A stretch of DNA of 64,000 nt from Glaciecola sp034112105 (GTDB taxonomy: Bacteria > Pseudomonadota > Gammaproteobacteria > Enterobacterales > Alteromonadaceae), in contig JAWUVZ010000070.1 in assembly GCA_034112105.1 (NCBI GenBank), positions 1-64,000 on the forward strand, in the 5' to 3' direction. The notes beneath the pieces are model-generated. The model worked only from the letters and a program-made list of their open reading frames with translations, did not search any database and was not told where the DNA came from. This document shows positions 56,248-64,000 of this stretch, piece after piece. Made by a program: the position numbers and the translations under genes. Every line of letters starts with the position of its first letter. The stretch's first letter is position 1.

Positions 56248-57246
56248 ATGAATATTTCAAATGAATGGCAACCTTCTGCGTCGGTCGAAAGTCTTGTAAA
56301 AAGAGCTAAAATCCTCACTGAAATAAGACAATATTTTGCGACTGAAAAGGTGTTAGAAGTTGAAACACCAACCATTTCACCGTCGACTATCACTGATGTT
56401 CATCTAGAGGCGATGAGAACAGTACACACAAATCCACAGTCAGTTATAAAGACACACCTCTTTTTACAGACTTCGCCAGAATACTACATGAAAAGAATGT
56501 TATGTGCTGGTTTTCCCAGCATTTATCAAATTACAAAATGCTATCGAGACGATGAAGTAGGCCGACACCACAATCCTGAGTTTACAATGCTGGAGTGGTA
56601 CCGTTTAGGCTTTTCAATGAATGAATTGATCAATGAGGTAGATGTTATCTTAAGACTCATTTTGGACACGCCTGTTTGCGAGAAAACTACCTACAGTGAA
56701 TTATTCGTTAAGCACCTAGATTTAGATGTAAAAAGCGATTCTGATATAAAAATTGTTTCGATATGTAAAAAATGGGGCTATGAAAATGTAGTGCCATTGG
56801 ATTTCAAAGATAAGCTTTCCCCAATCGATAGGGATATGCTTTTACAACTCTTATTTTGTGAAAGAATTGAAAAAGAAATTGGTATAGATCGGCCTATCGC
56901 GGTGACCAGATTTCCAGCTAGTCAGGCGTCGTTAGCTAAAATTGATCCTTCTGATCCTTGGTTATCCCTGCGGTTTGAGTTTTATTATCAAGGAATTGAA
57001 CTAGCTAATGGGTTTGAAGAACTCGACGATGCTGAGGAACAAAGAGCTAGATTTATTTTTGACAACAAACAAAGGAAAGAAAGTGGTTTAGATGTTAAGC
57101 CTGAAGATGTAAAGTTTCTAAACGCATTGGGAGTAGGTTTACCAAAATGTTCGGGAGTGGCACTTGGAATTGATCGCCTTTTAATGTTAGCCCTTGGCAA
57201 AAAGCACATAAGTGAAGTGTTAAGTTTCGATTTTGCTGCCCTCTAA
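56248..57246 (+). CDS. epmA: EF-P-(R)-beta-lysine ligase EpmA (GenX/PoxA)
   Basis: EpmA is a lysyl-tRNA-synthetase-like enzyme that attaches beta-lysine to EF-P. Class II synthetase motifs are visible: motif 2 CYRDDEVGRHHNPEFTMLEW, motif 3 GVALGIDRLLM, and no tRNA-binding domain (332 aa). Two repeat-related words lie inside: exact (56451-56459, read KTHL) and one mismatch (56665-56673, read LDTP). Confidence 0.95.
   Translation: MNISNEWQPSASVESLVKRAKILTEIRQYFATEKVLEVETPTISPSTITDVHLEAMRTVHTNPQSVIKTHLFLQTSPEYYMKRMLCAGFPSIYQITKCYRDDEVGRHHNPEFTMLEWYRLGFSMNELINEVDVILRLILDTPVCEKTTYSELFVKHLDLDVKSDSDIKIVSICKKWGYENVVPLDFKDKLSPIDRDMLLQLLFCERIEKEIGIDRPIAVTRFPASQASLAKIDPSDPWLSLRFEFYYQGIELANGFEELDDAEEQRARFIFDNKQRKESGLDVKPEDVKFLNALGVGLPKCSGVALGIDRLLMLALGKKHISEVLSFDFAAL
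56451..56459 (+). repeat. Dispersed repeat GACACACCT
   Basis: Sense copy in epmA in another frame, read KTHL. A one-mismatch form, GACACGCCT, lies at 56665-56673. Confidence 0.85.
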
Positions 57247-57264
57247 TTAGTTAAGTGTGTATTA

Positions 57265-57924
57265 ATGGAAAATGAAATCAATATAGACGTTTGGTTTCAG
57301 CAACTCGCAGTTGCTGAAAAACGAGCAAACAAAGACACACCTCACATAGTAGTGGGGTATGGCAGTCTCATGAGCAAACATAGTCGTGATAGGTATAGCA
57401 ATATAAGGTCTCTTCCGCTTCCTGTAATTGTTAATGGATGGGAGAGGGCTTGGGTGACGAAGTCTCATGATGAAAAGCAAACTTATGTTGGAGCCTATCA
57501 AAATAGCTCAAGCAGTTTTAACGGCTATGCTTTCTATACGAATATCGATGAAAAACTGCTTCAACGAGAGCTCGACTACAGATTTTCGGAGGTCACATTA
57601 GATCAATTAGATTTCGGCTTAGCGCTAAACTCCTCTGTGCTAGAAGTTCTATCCCATCATACAATTTACGTTTGTGAAACGCTTCAACGAAAACTACCAT
57701 CCATAGAATTTCCAGTAAATGCTAGCTATATTGATACATGTCTAAAAGGATGTTTAGAGGTAGGTGGACCAGATGAGGTCGCACGGTTTGTTAAGACCAC
57801 AAGGCATTGGCCTCACGCTTTCAAACTAGATGACCGTTTAAAGCCGGAGTATCCGCGGGCTGCCACAATATGTGCATCTGACTATGAAATATTCGATGAG
57901 ATACAAAAGCGAAACATATCATGA
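57265..57924 (+). CDS. GGCT-like (gamma-glutamylcyclotransferase/AIG2 fold) protein
   Basis: The 219-aa product shows the GGCT-fold signature VVGYGSLMSKHSR, the substrate loop found in gamma-glutamylcyclotransferases and AIG2-like proteins, then GWERAWV and a candidate acidic residue in QRELDYRFSEV. Substrate is unknown. It lies 18 bases after epmA and its stop overlaps the next start by 4 bases (ATGA). A dispersed-repeat copy just before the GYGS motif encodes NKDTPHI. Confidence 0.75.
   Translation: MENEINIDVWFQQLAVAEKRANKDTPHIVVGYGSLMSKHSRDRYSNIRSLPLPVIVNGWERAWVTKSHDEKQTYVGAYQNSSSSFNGYAFYTNIDEKLLQRELDYRFSEVTLDQLDFGLALNSSVLEVLSHHTIYVCETLQRKLPSIEFPVNASYIDTCLKGCLEVGGPDEVARFVKTTRHWPHAFKLDDRLKPEYPRAATICASDYEIFDEIQKRNIS
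57334..57342 (+). repeat. Dispersed repeat GACACACCT
   Basis: Sense copy in the GGCT-like gene, AACAAAGACACACCT, read NKDTP. Confidence 0.85.
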
Positions 57925-58475
57925 TGGAAAGCCAAAGACTGTATTTTAGAAAACCAGATGAGTCAGATGCGAAATTCATCTATAGTTTAGTAAATGACCC
58001 CGATTGGTTAGAATATATTGGCGATAGACAAGTAAATAGTCAGGAAGATGCCGTTCGTTTCATCACTGAAAATTTAAATGCACAGCATCATGACGAGCGC
58101 CTTGGATTGAAAATCTGCTGTATGCGGCTTAGCTATTTATCTGGAAAAAAAGAAAACAAAGACACACCTATAGGCGTTTGCGGTTTGCTCAAGAGAGATT
58201 ATCTCGATTCGATTGATCTTGGATATGCTTTCACTAAACAATATCGAGGATTTGGGTATGCGATAGAAGCGGCTTCTTTTTTTAAAGCTCATGCTTTCAA
58301 TGACTTAATGGTTGATAAGCTTTACGCTACAGTATCAAAAGACAATGCGAAATCTATTTCATTACTTGAACAGTTAGGTTTTAAATCACTTGGAAGGCTT
58401 TTAAAAAAGGACGAAGAATCTCGTGGTGTTTTACTCTATAGGATCTGCAGCGTTCATAAATTACCACTGTTGTAG
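57921..58475 (+). CDS. GNAT-family N-acetyltransferase (RimJ/RimL-like)
   Basis: The 184-aa product has the GNAT layout of RimJ/RimL-type enzymes: RLYFRKPDESDA at the start, GVCGLLKRDYLDSIDLGYAF, the acetyl-CoA loop QYRGFGYAIEA and the ending DNAKSISLLEQLGF. It likely acetylates a protein or small molecule. The start overlaps the preceding stop, so the two are translationally coupled. A dispersed-repeat copy encodes NKDTPIG just before the third block. Confidence 0.85.
   Translation: MMESQRLYFRKPDESDAKFIYSLVNDPDWLEYIGDRQVNSQEDAVRFITENLNAQHHDERLGLKICCMRLSYLSGKKENKDTPIGVCGLLKRDYLDSIDLGYAFTKQYRGFGYAIEAASFFKAHAFNDLMVDKLYATVSKDNAKSISLLEQLGFKSLGRLLKKDEESRGVLLYRICSVHKLPLL
58161..58169 (+). repeat. 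Dispersed repeat GACACACCT
   Basis: Sense copy in the GNAT gene, AACAAAGACACACCT, read NKDTP. Confidence 0.85.
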
Positions 58476-58490
58476 TTTAGAATAAACTGA

Positions 58491-58520
58491 ACAAGACACA
58501 CCCAAATAGGTGTGGCTTGT
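58491..58520. terminator. Repeat-derived hairpin between GNAT and aldehyde dehydrogenase genes
   Basis: ACAAGACACACC (58491-58502) pairs with GGTGTGGCTTGT (58509-58520) with one mismatch, then TTCT. It is built from a GACACACCC variant and its inverted partner and probably serves as terminator for the convergent genes. Confidence 0.7.
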
Positions 58521-58555
58521 TTCTGGCTATGTGCACAAAAAGCGCATCGAGATAA

Positions 58556-59992
58556 TTACTGTGGTGTTCGTAAAATCATTAACCTGATTTCAGTCATGTC
58601 TTCTATTGCAAATTTCACTCCTTCGCGACCTAATCCTGACTCTTTCACCCCGCCGTATGGCATGTTGTCAACACGCCAACTGGGCACATCACCAATGACT
58701 ACACCGCCGACATCTAATTCATCCCACGCTTTATGGGCCTTATAAATATCTCTGGTAAAAATGCCTGCTTGCAAACCAAATTGACTGTCATTGACTAATT
58801 TCAATGCTTCATCGAAGTCAGAGAAAGGTGCGATTGTTGAAACAGGTCCAAACGCTTCTTCCGTATTTATTTCACAGTTCGTTGGCACATCTTCAAGCAA
58901 TGTCGCTTGCAACATTAGTCCATCTCTCGAGCCTCCGCACAGCAATCGTGCACCCGCGTTAACCGCACTTTTGATCCAACCCTCAAGGCGTTTAGCTTCT
59001 GACTCAGAGATCATTGGGCCAATGAACGTATCCTCATTCAATGGATCCCCATGAACCAAATTTTCGACCTTTTCAGTGTATGCATATTTAAACTTTTCAT
59101 AAATGGATTCATGAATAAAAATACGTTGCACACTAATGCAACTTTGTCCTGACTGATAATAGGCACCAAAAACAATGCGTTCAACGGCATCCTCAATATC
59201 AGTATCGTGGTCGACTATACAACCAGCGTTACCACCCAGCTCTAGTATTACAGGCTTTTTACCTGCTTTGGCTTTTAATTTCCAACCGACGCTAGGTGAA
59301 CCGGTGAAGCTTAGAAGTTTGAAGCGATTGTCAGTTGTAAAAAGGTCTGCACCATCTCTGCTGCAAGGTAATATTGAAAAAGCACCTTCAGGCAAATCTG
59401 TCTCAGCGAGAACCTCACCTATAATTAGGGCCCCAACAGGAGTCCTGCTAGCGGGCTTCAATACAAAAGAGCATCCTGCCGCTATAGCAGGAGCTATTTT
59501 ATGAGCTGCCAAGTTTAATGGAAAATTAAAGGGAGATATAAAAGAGCAGGGACCAATTGGCACTTTCTTATATTGTCCTTGATACCCTTTGGCTCTTTCG
59601 GTAATTTCTAAATTCATTACCTCCCCATTAATACGCACTGATTCTTCTGCAGCGATTTTGAAGGTGTCTATTAGCCTCGTAACTTCACCTCGTGCATCTT
59701 TTATAGGTTTGCCAGCTTCAATGCACAATACATGCGCTAATTCATCAAATCGCTCTTTGAATCTTGTTACGCAGTGTTCTAATATCTGTTGACGTTTGTA
59801 AGCAGGCATTTTATTTAGTATTTTCTGGCTTTTCTCCGCCGCGTCAATAGCTTTATCAATTGTTTCTGCGTTAGCCATTGCAACCCTAGTAGCTACTTCT
59901 CCAGTATATTTGTTAGTTACTTCAAGATGTTGATTGGCAAAAACAGGTTTGTTTGCAAGGAAGTATGGATATTGTTTTGCTAGTTTAGTCAT
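58556..59992 (-). CDS. NAD(P)-dependent aldehyde dehydrogenase
   Basis: The 478-aa product is a soluble ALDH: SPFNFPLNLAAHKI, FTGSPSVGW, catalytic Glu in ELGGNAG and catalytic Cys in SGQSCISVQR, then EEAFGPVS and YGGVKESGLGREG. Such sequences resemble lactaldehyde/glyceraldehyde-3-phosphate-type dehydrogenases; the substrate cannot be read. The start at 59992 has AAGGAAAA upstream; 60019 is less likely. It follows the acetolactate-synthase-like gene on the same strand, with a repeat hairpin in the 123-base gap. Confidence 0.88.
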   Translation of the reverse strand: MTKLAKQYPYFLANKPVFANQHLEVTNKYTGEVATRVAMANAETIDKAIDAAEKSQKILNKMPAYKRQQILEHCVTRFKERFDELAHVLCIEAGKPIKDARGEVTRLIDTFKIAAEESVRINGEVMNLEITERAKGYQGQYKKVPIGPCSFISPFNFPLNLAAHKIAPAIAAGCSFVLKPASRTPVGALIIGEVLAETDLPEGAFSILPCSRDGADLFTTDNRFKLLSFTGSPSVGWKLKAKAGKKPVILELGGNAGCIVDHDTDIEDAVERIVFGAYYQSGQSCISVQRIFIHESIYEKFKYAYTEKVENLVHGDPLNEDTFIGPMISESEAKRLEGWIKSAVNAGARLLCGGSRDGLMLQATLLEDVPTNCEINTEEAFGPVSTIAPFSDFDEALKLVNDSQFGLQAGIFTRDIYKAHKAWDELDVGGVVIGDVPSWRVDNMPYGGVKESGLGREGVKFAIEDMTEIRLMILRTPQ

Positions 59993-60012
59993 TATTATTT
60001 TCCTTTTACAAA

Positions 60013-60021
60013 GACACACCT
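60013..60021 (+). repeat. Dispersed repeat GACACACCT
   Basis: Left arm of the 60012-60042 hairpin before the ALDH gene. Confidence 0.85.
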
Positions 60022-60032
60022 TATTGTGAAAT

Positions 60033-60041
60033 AGGTGTGTC
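60033..60041 (-). repeat. Dispersed repeat GACACACCT
   Basis: Right arm of the 60012-60042 hairpin. Confidence 0.85.
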
Positions 60042-60082
60042 TAGTTTTAGCCCAGATTGCAAGTTTAAAAAGAACCTTTAAT

Positions 60083-60091
60083 AGGTGTGTC
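60083..60091 (-). repeat. Dispersed repeat GACACACCT
   Basis: Third copy in the same gap, GAATAAAGACACACCTATT on the minus strand, 25 bases after the acetolactate-synthase-like stop. Confidence 0.85.
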
Positions 60092-60115
60092 TTTATTCAG
60101 CTTAAATTTGGGGGA

Positions 60116-61756
60116 TTAGAGCTTCGCACTAAGCTCTCGAATCGTTGTGTTTAATGTTTCATCATTCAAAGTATAATCAACCGGCACATCAATTAGATGA
60201 ACTGCAGGGTCGGCGAGGCAATTTTGTAGGGTTGGGAGGAGCTCTTCTGTTGCCCCAATTCGCCACCCTTTGCCACCATATGATTCTACATATTTAACGA
60301 AATCAGGATTGCCATAGTCTAACCCGTAGTTTTCAAATTTCATGTTTGCTTGTTTCCACTTAATCATTCCGTAAGCATCGTCACGCAGTATGATCACTAC
60401 AATATGAAGGTTTAGTCTGACTGCGGTTTCTAGTTCTTGGCTGTTCATCATAAAGCCCCCGTCTCCACAAACAGTAATGACTGCTTTTTCTGGGTAGACT
60501 AGTTTTGCAGCTATTGCCGAAGGTAGACCAGCTCCCATGGTTGCCAATGCATTATCGAGTAAAACTGTGTTCGGCAGGTAGGCAGGATAATTTCGAGCAA
60601 ACCAAATTTTATAAACACCGTTATCTAGTGTAACGATCCCGTCTTTGGGCATTGCTTTTCGGATCTCTCGAACAAAACGCTCAGGTAGTATAGGGAAGCG
60701 ATTATCATCTTCAGAAGCCTTTCTATGAGCTATATAAGCATCGTGAACATCTCTATAAAAATCCAGCGTCCAGCTATCTTGCGGTTTAATTTTTTCTTTA
60801 ATTTGCCAAATGCTATTGGCTATATCACCAATTACTTCTAATTGTGGGAAGTAGACAGGGTCCACTGCAGCCGAATCAAAGTTTATATGAATCACTTTTT
60901 GATCATCATCTTCCATAAAGAAAGGGGGCTTTTCAACCACATCGTGTCCAACATTGATAATTAAATCAGCTCTATCGATAACGCGATGGACAAAATCACC
61001 AGATGACAAGGCTGTATTACCCATAAACAGCTTTCCACTCTCATCAAGTACTCCTTTACCCATTTGAGTTGTAATGTAAGGGATTCCCGTTTTATCGACA
61101 AACTCTTGAAGCATTTTAGCGGTAAGCTTGCGATTTGCTCCAGCGCCTATTAATAGAACTGGGGACTTTGCTTTTTCAATCATATCAACAGCAAGACTAA
61201 TTGCTTTATATTCTGCAATTGGTCGTCTAGCGACGCTAGGCTTCAGTAACTTCGCGCTAGTAGATTCATCGGCGATGTCTTCAGGTAGTTCAATATGAAC
61301 GGCTCCTGGCCGCTCCTCTGATGCAAGTCGAAAAGCTTCTCTGACGACCGATGGTATGCGATCTCCGCTAACAACTTGTGTTGTATATTTTGTAATAGGT
61401 CGCATCATATCGACTACATCAATGACTTGAAATCGGCCTTGTTTACTGGTCTTTATTGGTTTTTGGCCTGTTATCATTAGCATTGGCATCGCACCAAGTT
61501 GTGCGTATGCAGCCGGGGTTACTAAATTAGTTGCGCCCGGTCCTAATGTTGATAAACAAACTCCTACTTTACCAGTCAAGCGCCCATAAGTGGCGGCCAT
61601 AAAACCAGCACCCTGCTCATGGCGGGTTAAAATAAGCTTGATTGATGAACTACGTAAGGATTCTAATAAATCGAGGTTTTCTTCGCCCGGTATACCAAAT
61701 ATATACTCCACGCCCTCTGCTTCAAGCGCCTTTACCATTAAATCAGATGCTTTCAT
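60116..61756 (-). CDS. Acetolactate synthase-like thiamine-diphosphate enzyme
   Basis: The 546-aa product has the three-domain ThDP fold: catalytic Glu in RHEQGAGFMA, LGPGATNLVTP, and the ThDP/Mg motif GDGGFMMNSQELETAVRLN. It resembles catabolic AlsS-like acetolactate synthases, or carboligases of that group; no small regulatory subunit or acetolactate decarboxylase adjoins it. The downstream aldehyde dehydrogenase suggests a joint role with an aldehyde intermediate (inference). Confidence 0.83.
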   Translation of the reverse strand: MKASDLMVKALEAEGVEYIFGIPGEENLDLLESLRSSSIKLILTRHEQGAGFMAATYGRLTGKVGVCLSTLGPGATNLVTPAAYAQLGAMPMLMITGQKPIKTSKQGRFQVIDVVDMMRPITKYTTQVVSGDRIPSVVREAFRLASEERPGAVHIELPEDIADESTSAKLLKPSVARRPIAEYKAISLAVDMIEKAKSPVLLIGAGANRKLTAKMLQEFVDKTGIPYITTQMGKGVLDESGKLFMGNTALSSGDFVHRVIDRADLIINVGHDVVEKPPFFMEDDDQKVIHINFDSAAVDPVYFPQLEVIGDIANSIWQIKEKIKPQDSWTLDFYRDVHDAYIAHRKASEDDNRFPILPERFVREIRKAMPKDGIVTLDNGVYKIWFARNYPAYLPNTVLLDNALATMGAGLPSAIAAKLVYPEKAVITVCGDGGFMMNSQELETAVRLNLHIVVIILRDDAYGMIKWKQANMKFENYGLDYGNPDFVKYVESYGGKGWRIGATEELLPTLQNCLADPAVHLIDVPVDYTLNDETLNTTIRELSAKL

Positions 61757-61873
61757 AACTTTCCTTTTTCTTAACTAAGTGTCTAGTATAGACAGGTAAA
61801 TTCAATTTACATATTCAGTTTAAGAATAAAGTATTAAGCTAAGCTTTCATTAGTGGTGCATATGATCGATATT

Positions 61874-62485
61874 TTAATACTGTGGCTCAGGCAATACCGT
61901 GGCTGTCATTAAAAGCACATTTTCTCTCGGTGCGTCTTGAAAACGAATAATTGCCTTATATTCAGTCTCAACTAAAGCAATTTTATCAAGGACAGCAGCG
62001 CCTTCAACAACACTACCGAAAACTGTGTAGCCCCAATTTTTCCCTGGATCTAAATTGTTATTATCTTTCATATTAAAAAAGAATTGGCGTTTGGCTGAAT
62101 GCGGATCATCTTCTCTTGCCATAGCAATGCTGTGTAAATCATTTTTCAGTCCATTTCCAGATTCATTGATAATCGAACGACTAGCTTTCTTCTCCTGGTA
62201 TTCCGCGTCGTAACCACCGCCTTGTATAATATAACCAGGAATAACGCGATGAAATAACGTGTTATCAAATTGGCCTCTTTTAACATAACTTAAGAAGTTA
62301 TTTACGGTAGCGGGTGCTTTTCTTCTATTCAACTCAATCACTATATTACCCAAGCTAGTTTCAAACATTACCAATGGATAATAATTATCTTTTTGAATAT
62401 TCTCTCCGGTTTGTCTTGGTGTGTTTGCCGTTACGCTAAAACTCAAAATCGCAAGCATGAAAAATGAATATATCGATTTGGCCAT
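61874..62485 (-). CDS. Periplasmic cyclophilin-type peptidyl-prolyl isomerase
   Basis: The 203-aa product from the ATG at 62485 begins with a signal peptide (MAKSIYSFF then a hydrophobic run ending SVTANT). The cyclophilin core has FHRVIPGYIIQGG and RQFFFNM, with AMARE between them. It is similar to periplasmic PpiA. It lies 1-2 bases downstream of the rlmG stop, so co-transcription is likely. A longer frame starting at 62557 would overlap rlmG and hide the signal peptide. Confidence 0.88.
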   Translation of the reverse strand: MAKSIYSFFMLAILSFSVTANTPRQTGENIQKDNYYPLVMFETSLGNIVIELNRRKAPATVNNFLSYVKRGQFDNTLFHRVIPGYIIQGGGYDAEYQEKKASRSIINESGNGLKNDLHSIAMAREDDPHSAKRQFFFNMKDNNNLDPGKNWGYTVFGSVVEGAAVLDKIALVETEYKAIIRFQDAPRENVLLMTATVLPEPQY

Positions 62486-62486
62486 G

Positions 62487-63659
62487 TTATTGCCTTGCTT
62501 TGTACGTTGATAAAATACTGAACTTCTTATTACTATCAATGACTTCATACCCACCAAACAGTTTCTTTAACTTAATTGGGTAATCTAAATGACGATTACC
62601 CACAATTCTCAATTCACCACCATGTTTTAGTGCTTTTTTTGCATCGGTGAACATTTGATATGCAACGTGATCCGTAATCGTATTTTGTTGATGAAAGGGA
62701 GGGTTACACAATACAATGTCGTAATTCGACGATGCAAATTTCAACGGCTCTTCCAAGCAATTACTAACGATAAAAGTTGCTCGCTCCTCACTACCGATGT
62801 GATCAATAACGTTTTGTCTTGCAGATTCAACAGCCATAAAAGATTCATCGACGAAAGTGACATGCGCTGTTTTGTTCTGGTCTAACATAGACACACCTAT
62901 TACGCCGTTACCGCAGCCCAAATCAATAACGCGTTTGTTGAGTGCATTAGGTAGATTTTTCAGCAATATTCTTGCGCCAATATCTAAATGCTCACGACAA
63001 AAAACATTAGCATGGTTGCTAAGAGTGAATGGAATTAGTGGGTCAGATACAATTGTAGGATAGGGAGATGTTTCTGTCTTAATACCCACATATTTAGCAA
63101 AAATAAGTCTGGCTTTCTTTTTTGCCAAAGATGTTGTTGTGGCGCCAATGTACTTTTCAAATAATTTTAAAACAGAATTTTGCACTGTCTTTACTTTTCC
63201 AGCTGCAATAATTGTTGTATTCACATCCAAGACAGACTGCAGAGTGATGAGTTGTTGTTCCAACAAAGCAAGTGAGCGTGGAATTTTAATTAGTACTACT
63301 TTTGCTTTGGCAGCAATAACTTCGGTGAGGTCAGTAAGTGCATCACAGAATTCGACATTCGCGGTGTCAAACCCATTTATCATAAGATTCGTCATCACAC
63401 TTTTATGAGAAATCCATGAATCGGAAATGAATACTGGTTTTTTATGATTAAACCAACAAGTCAATGCACCAAAATCATCATTAATTATAAGTAGAGGTGT
63501 GTCTTTGTTTGAAGCATCGGCTAATAATGAGCAATTCTCTACATGTTCAATAATATATTCATCTGCCCCATCCCATGCTTGAAGACTCACATGCTGATAC
63601 TTTGCGGGGTAACGTTCTAAATGTAAACTGCGCTCAAATGCAGTAAAATGTGTATTCAT
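62487..63659 (-). CDS. rlmG: 23S rRNA (guanine(1835)-N2)-methyltransferase RlmG
   Basis: RlmG methylates G1835 of 23S rRNA with SAM. The C-terminal half has VIDLGCGNGVIG (SAM loop) and the methyl-transfer motif LCNPPFHQQ; the N-terminal half is a degenerate copy of that fold, with LIINDDFGAL. E. coli RlmG as recalled matches along most of the length, which separates it from RsmC. From the ATG at 63659 it has 390 aa. A NKDTP segment before LLIINDD, from a dispersed-repeat copy, sits where the E. coli protein is shorter. Another copy lies antisense in the SAM loop (IGVSML). Confidence 0.92.
   Translation of the reverse strand: MNTHFTAFERSLHLERYPAKYQHVSLQAWDGADEYIIEHVENCSLLADASNKDTPLLIINDDFGALTCWFNHKKPVFISDSWISHKSVMTNLMINGFDTANVEFCDALTDLTEVIAAKAKVVLIKIPRSLALLEQQLITLQSVLDVNTTIIAAGKVKTVQNSVLKLFEKYIGATTTSLAKKKARLIFAKYVGIKTETSPYPTIVSDPLIPFTLSNHANVFCREHLDIGARILLKNLPNALNKRVIDLGCGNGVIGVSMLDQNKTAHVTFVDESFMAVESARQNVIDHIGSEERATFIVSNCLEEPLKFASSNYDIVLCNPPFHQQNTITDHVAYQMFTDAKKALKHGGELRIVGNRHLDYPIKLKKLFGGYEVIDSNKKFSILSTYKARQ
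62890..62898 (+). repeat. Dispersed repeat GACACACCT
   Basis: Antisense copy in rlmG, within the SAM-binding loop, read IGVSM on the sense strand. Confidence 0.8.
63495..63503 (-). repeat. Dispersed repeat GACACACCT
   Basis: Sense copy in rlmG, AACAAAGACACACCT, read NKDTP. Confidence 0.85.
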
Positions 63660-63712
63660 TGAATTACTCGTTTTGTTGACCTTGAGCAACTTTACCCAAT
63701 TTTTGAGATTTT

Positions 63713-64000
63713 ATGCAGCAATGTCTTTTTTTCAATCCTAATTCGCAGAGTCTACCCTTGGCTGACGCAAAGGTACAATATTTAGCGAATTGGCTCGATA
63801 ATGAAACAGCAGATTCGTTGTTATATCTATTTCAGCGTGAGTTGGATTGGAGTGAGGGTGAAATAAAAATGTTTGGTAAAAAGATAAAAATCCCTCGTTT
63901 ACAAGCCTGGTATGGTGATCCAGGAACTAACTATGAGTATTCGGGAGTCATCATGTCTTCAATTCCTTGGCACGATGAATTGCACAAATTGAAAACTAGA
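63713..64000 (+). CDS. AlkB-like 2-oxoglutarate/Fe(II) dioxygenase (N-terminal fragment)
   Basis: The first 96 codons are visible before the right edge. FGKKIKIPRLQAWYGD and YEYSG match the region N-terminal to the iron site in AlkB-type dealkylation dioxygenases of the ALKBH2/3-like bacterial group. The catalytic HxD lies beyond the window. It is divergent from rlmG with a 53-base gap. Confidence 0.8.
   Translation, partial: MQQCLFFNPNSQSLPLADAKVQYLANWLDNETADSLLYLFQRELDWSEGEIKMFGKKIKIPRLQAWYGDPGTNYEYSGVIMSSIPWHDELHKLKTR

Larger units (their letters stand above)
60012..60042. repeat. Hairpin of two inverted dispersed repeats in the 5' leader of the ALDH gene
   Basis: AGACACACCT (60012-60021) and AGGTGTGTCT (60033-60042) make a perfect 10-bp stem with an 11-base loop, about 20 bases before the ALDH start. 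A third copy, same direction as the second, lies at 60083. It could act as attenuator or processing site between the two genes. Confidence 0.75.

Noticed and set aside
37398..63503. GACACACCT as a Chi-like recombination hotspot
   Set aside because: Copies are split 11 to 11 between strands and form inverted pairs, unlike strand-skewed Chi sites.

Overview
The window is a chromosomal segment of a moderately AT-rich gammaproteobacterium. Gene content and order point to the Alteromonadales (Alteromonadaceae-like). Pointers are the ftsB-ispD-ispF-truD-surE-pcm block, hslVU, tamA-tamB, the tolC/nudF-yqiB-yqiA-parE locus, a PrsT-like TPR lipoprotein and several Shewanella/Alteromonas-type conserved genes. 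The genus is an inference. I see no rRNA, tRNA, CRISPR array, prophage or plasmid functions, and only one transposase-like gene.

Layout. 1-6.1 kb (minus strand): a compact operon TIGR03545-like gene > ftsB > ispD > ispF > truD > surE > pcm > yqaA (cut by the window edge), with overlapping stop/start codons. 6.4-10.2 kb: a large PutA proline dehydrogenase without the DNA-binding domain. 10.3-17.1 kb: a TRIC-type membrane protein, a CYTH triphosphatase, ahpC-ahpF, and an NADP-type malic enzyme. 17.4-23 kb: rpmE, priA, ftsN, hslV-hslU. 23.7-29.6 kb: tamA-tamB. 29.65-33.4 kb: a small export operon (HlyD-type adaptor > C39-peptidase ABC exporter > solo LuxR-type HTH protein) preceded by two arrays of 15-bp repeats. 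33.9-42 kb: a beta-propeller/amidohydrolase fusion, a transglutaminase-like protein, cysG and deaD. 42.1-47.4 kb: PrsT-like TPR lipoprotein, BacNav-like channel, tolC. 47.5-52.8 kb: nudF-yqiB-yqiA-parE plus an unidentified secreted or anchored protein. 52.8-57.2 kb: a RAYT-like transposase, two small proteins, and the complete EF-P lysylation set (epmB, efp, epmA). 57.3-64 kb: GGCT-like and GNAT genes, aldehyde dehydrogenase plus acetolactate-synthase-like enzyme, a cyclophilin, rlmG and the start of an AlkB-like gene.

Most unusual signal: a dispersed short repeat, GACACACCT, usually within AAAGACACACCT and followed by an A/T-rich tail. I count 22 exact copies on the two strands, against about 0.5 expected by chance for a 9-mer in 64 kb. 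Eleven copies lie inside genes, often read as Lys-Asp-Thr-Pro in apparent loops, and eleven lie between genes, some as inverted pairs able to form hairpins. Seventeen of the 22 lie right of 37 kb, the half that also holds the RAYT-like transposase gene. The pattern resembles DNA-uptake sequences (DUS/USS) or REP elements, but I do not recognise this word as any described element.
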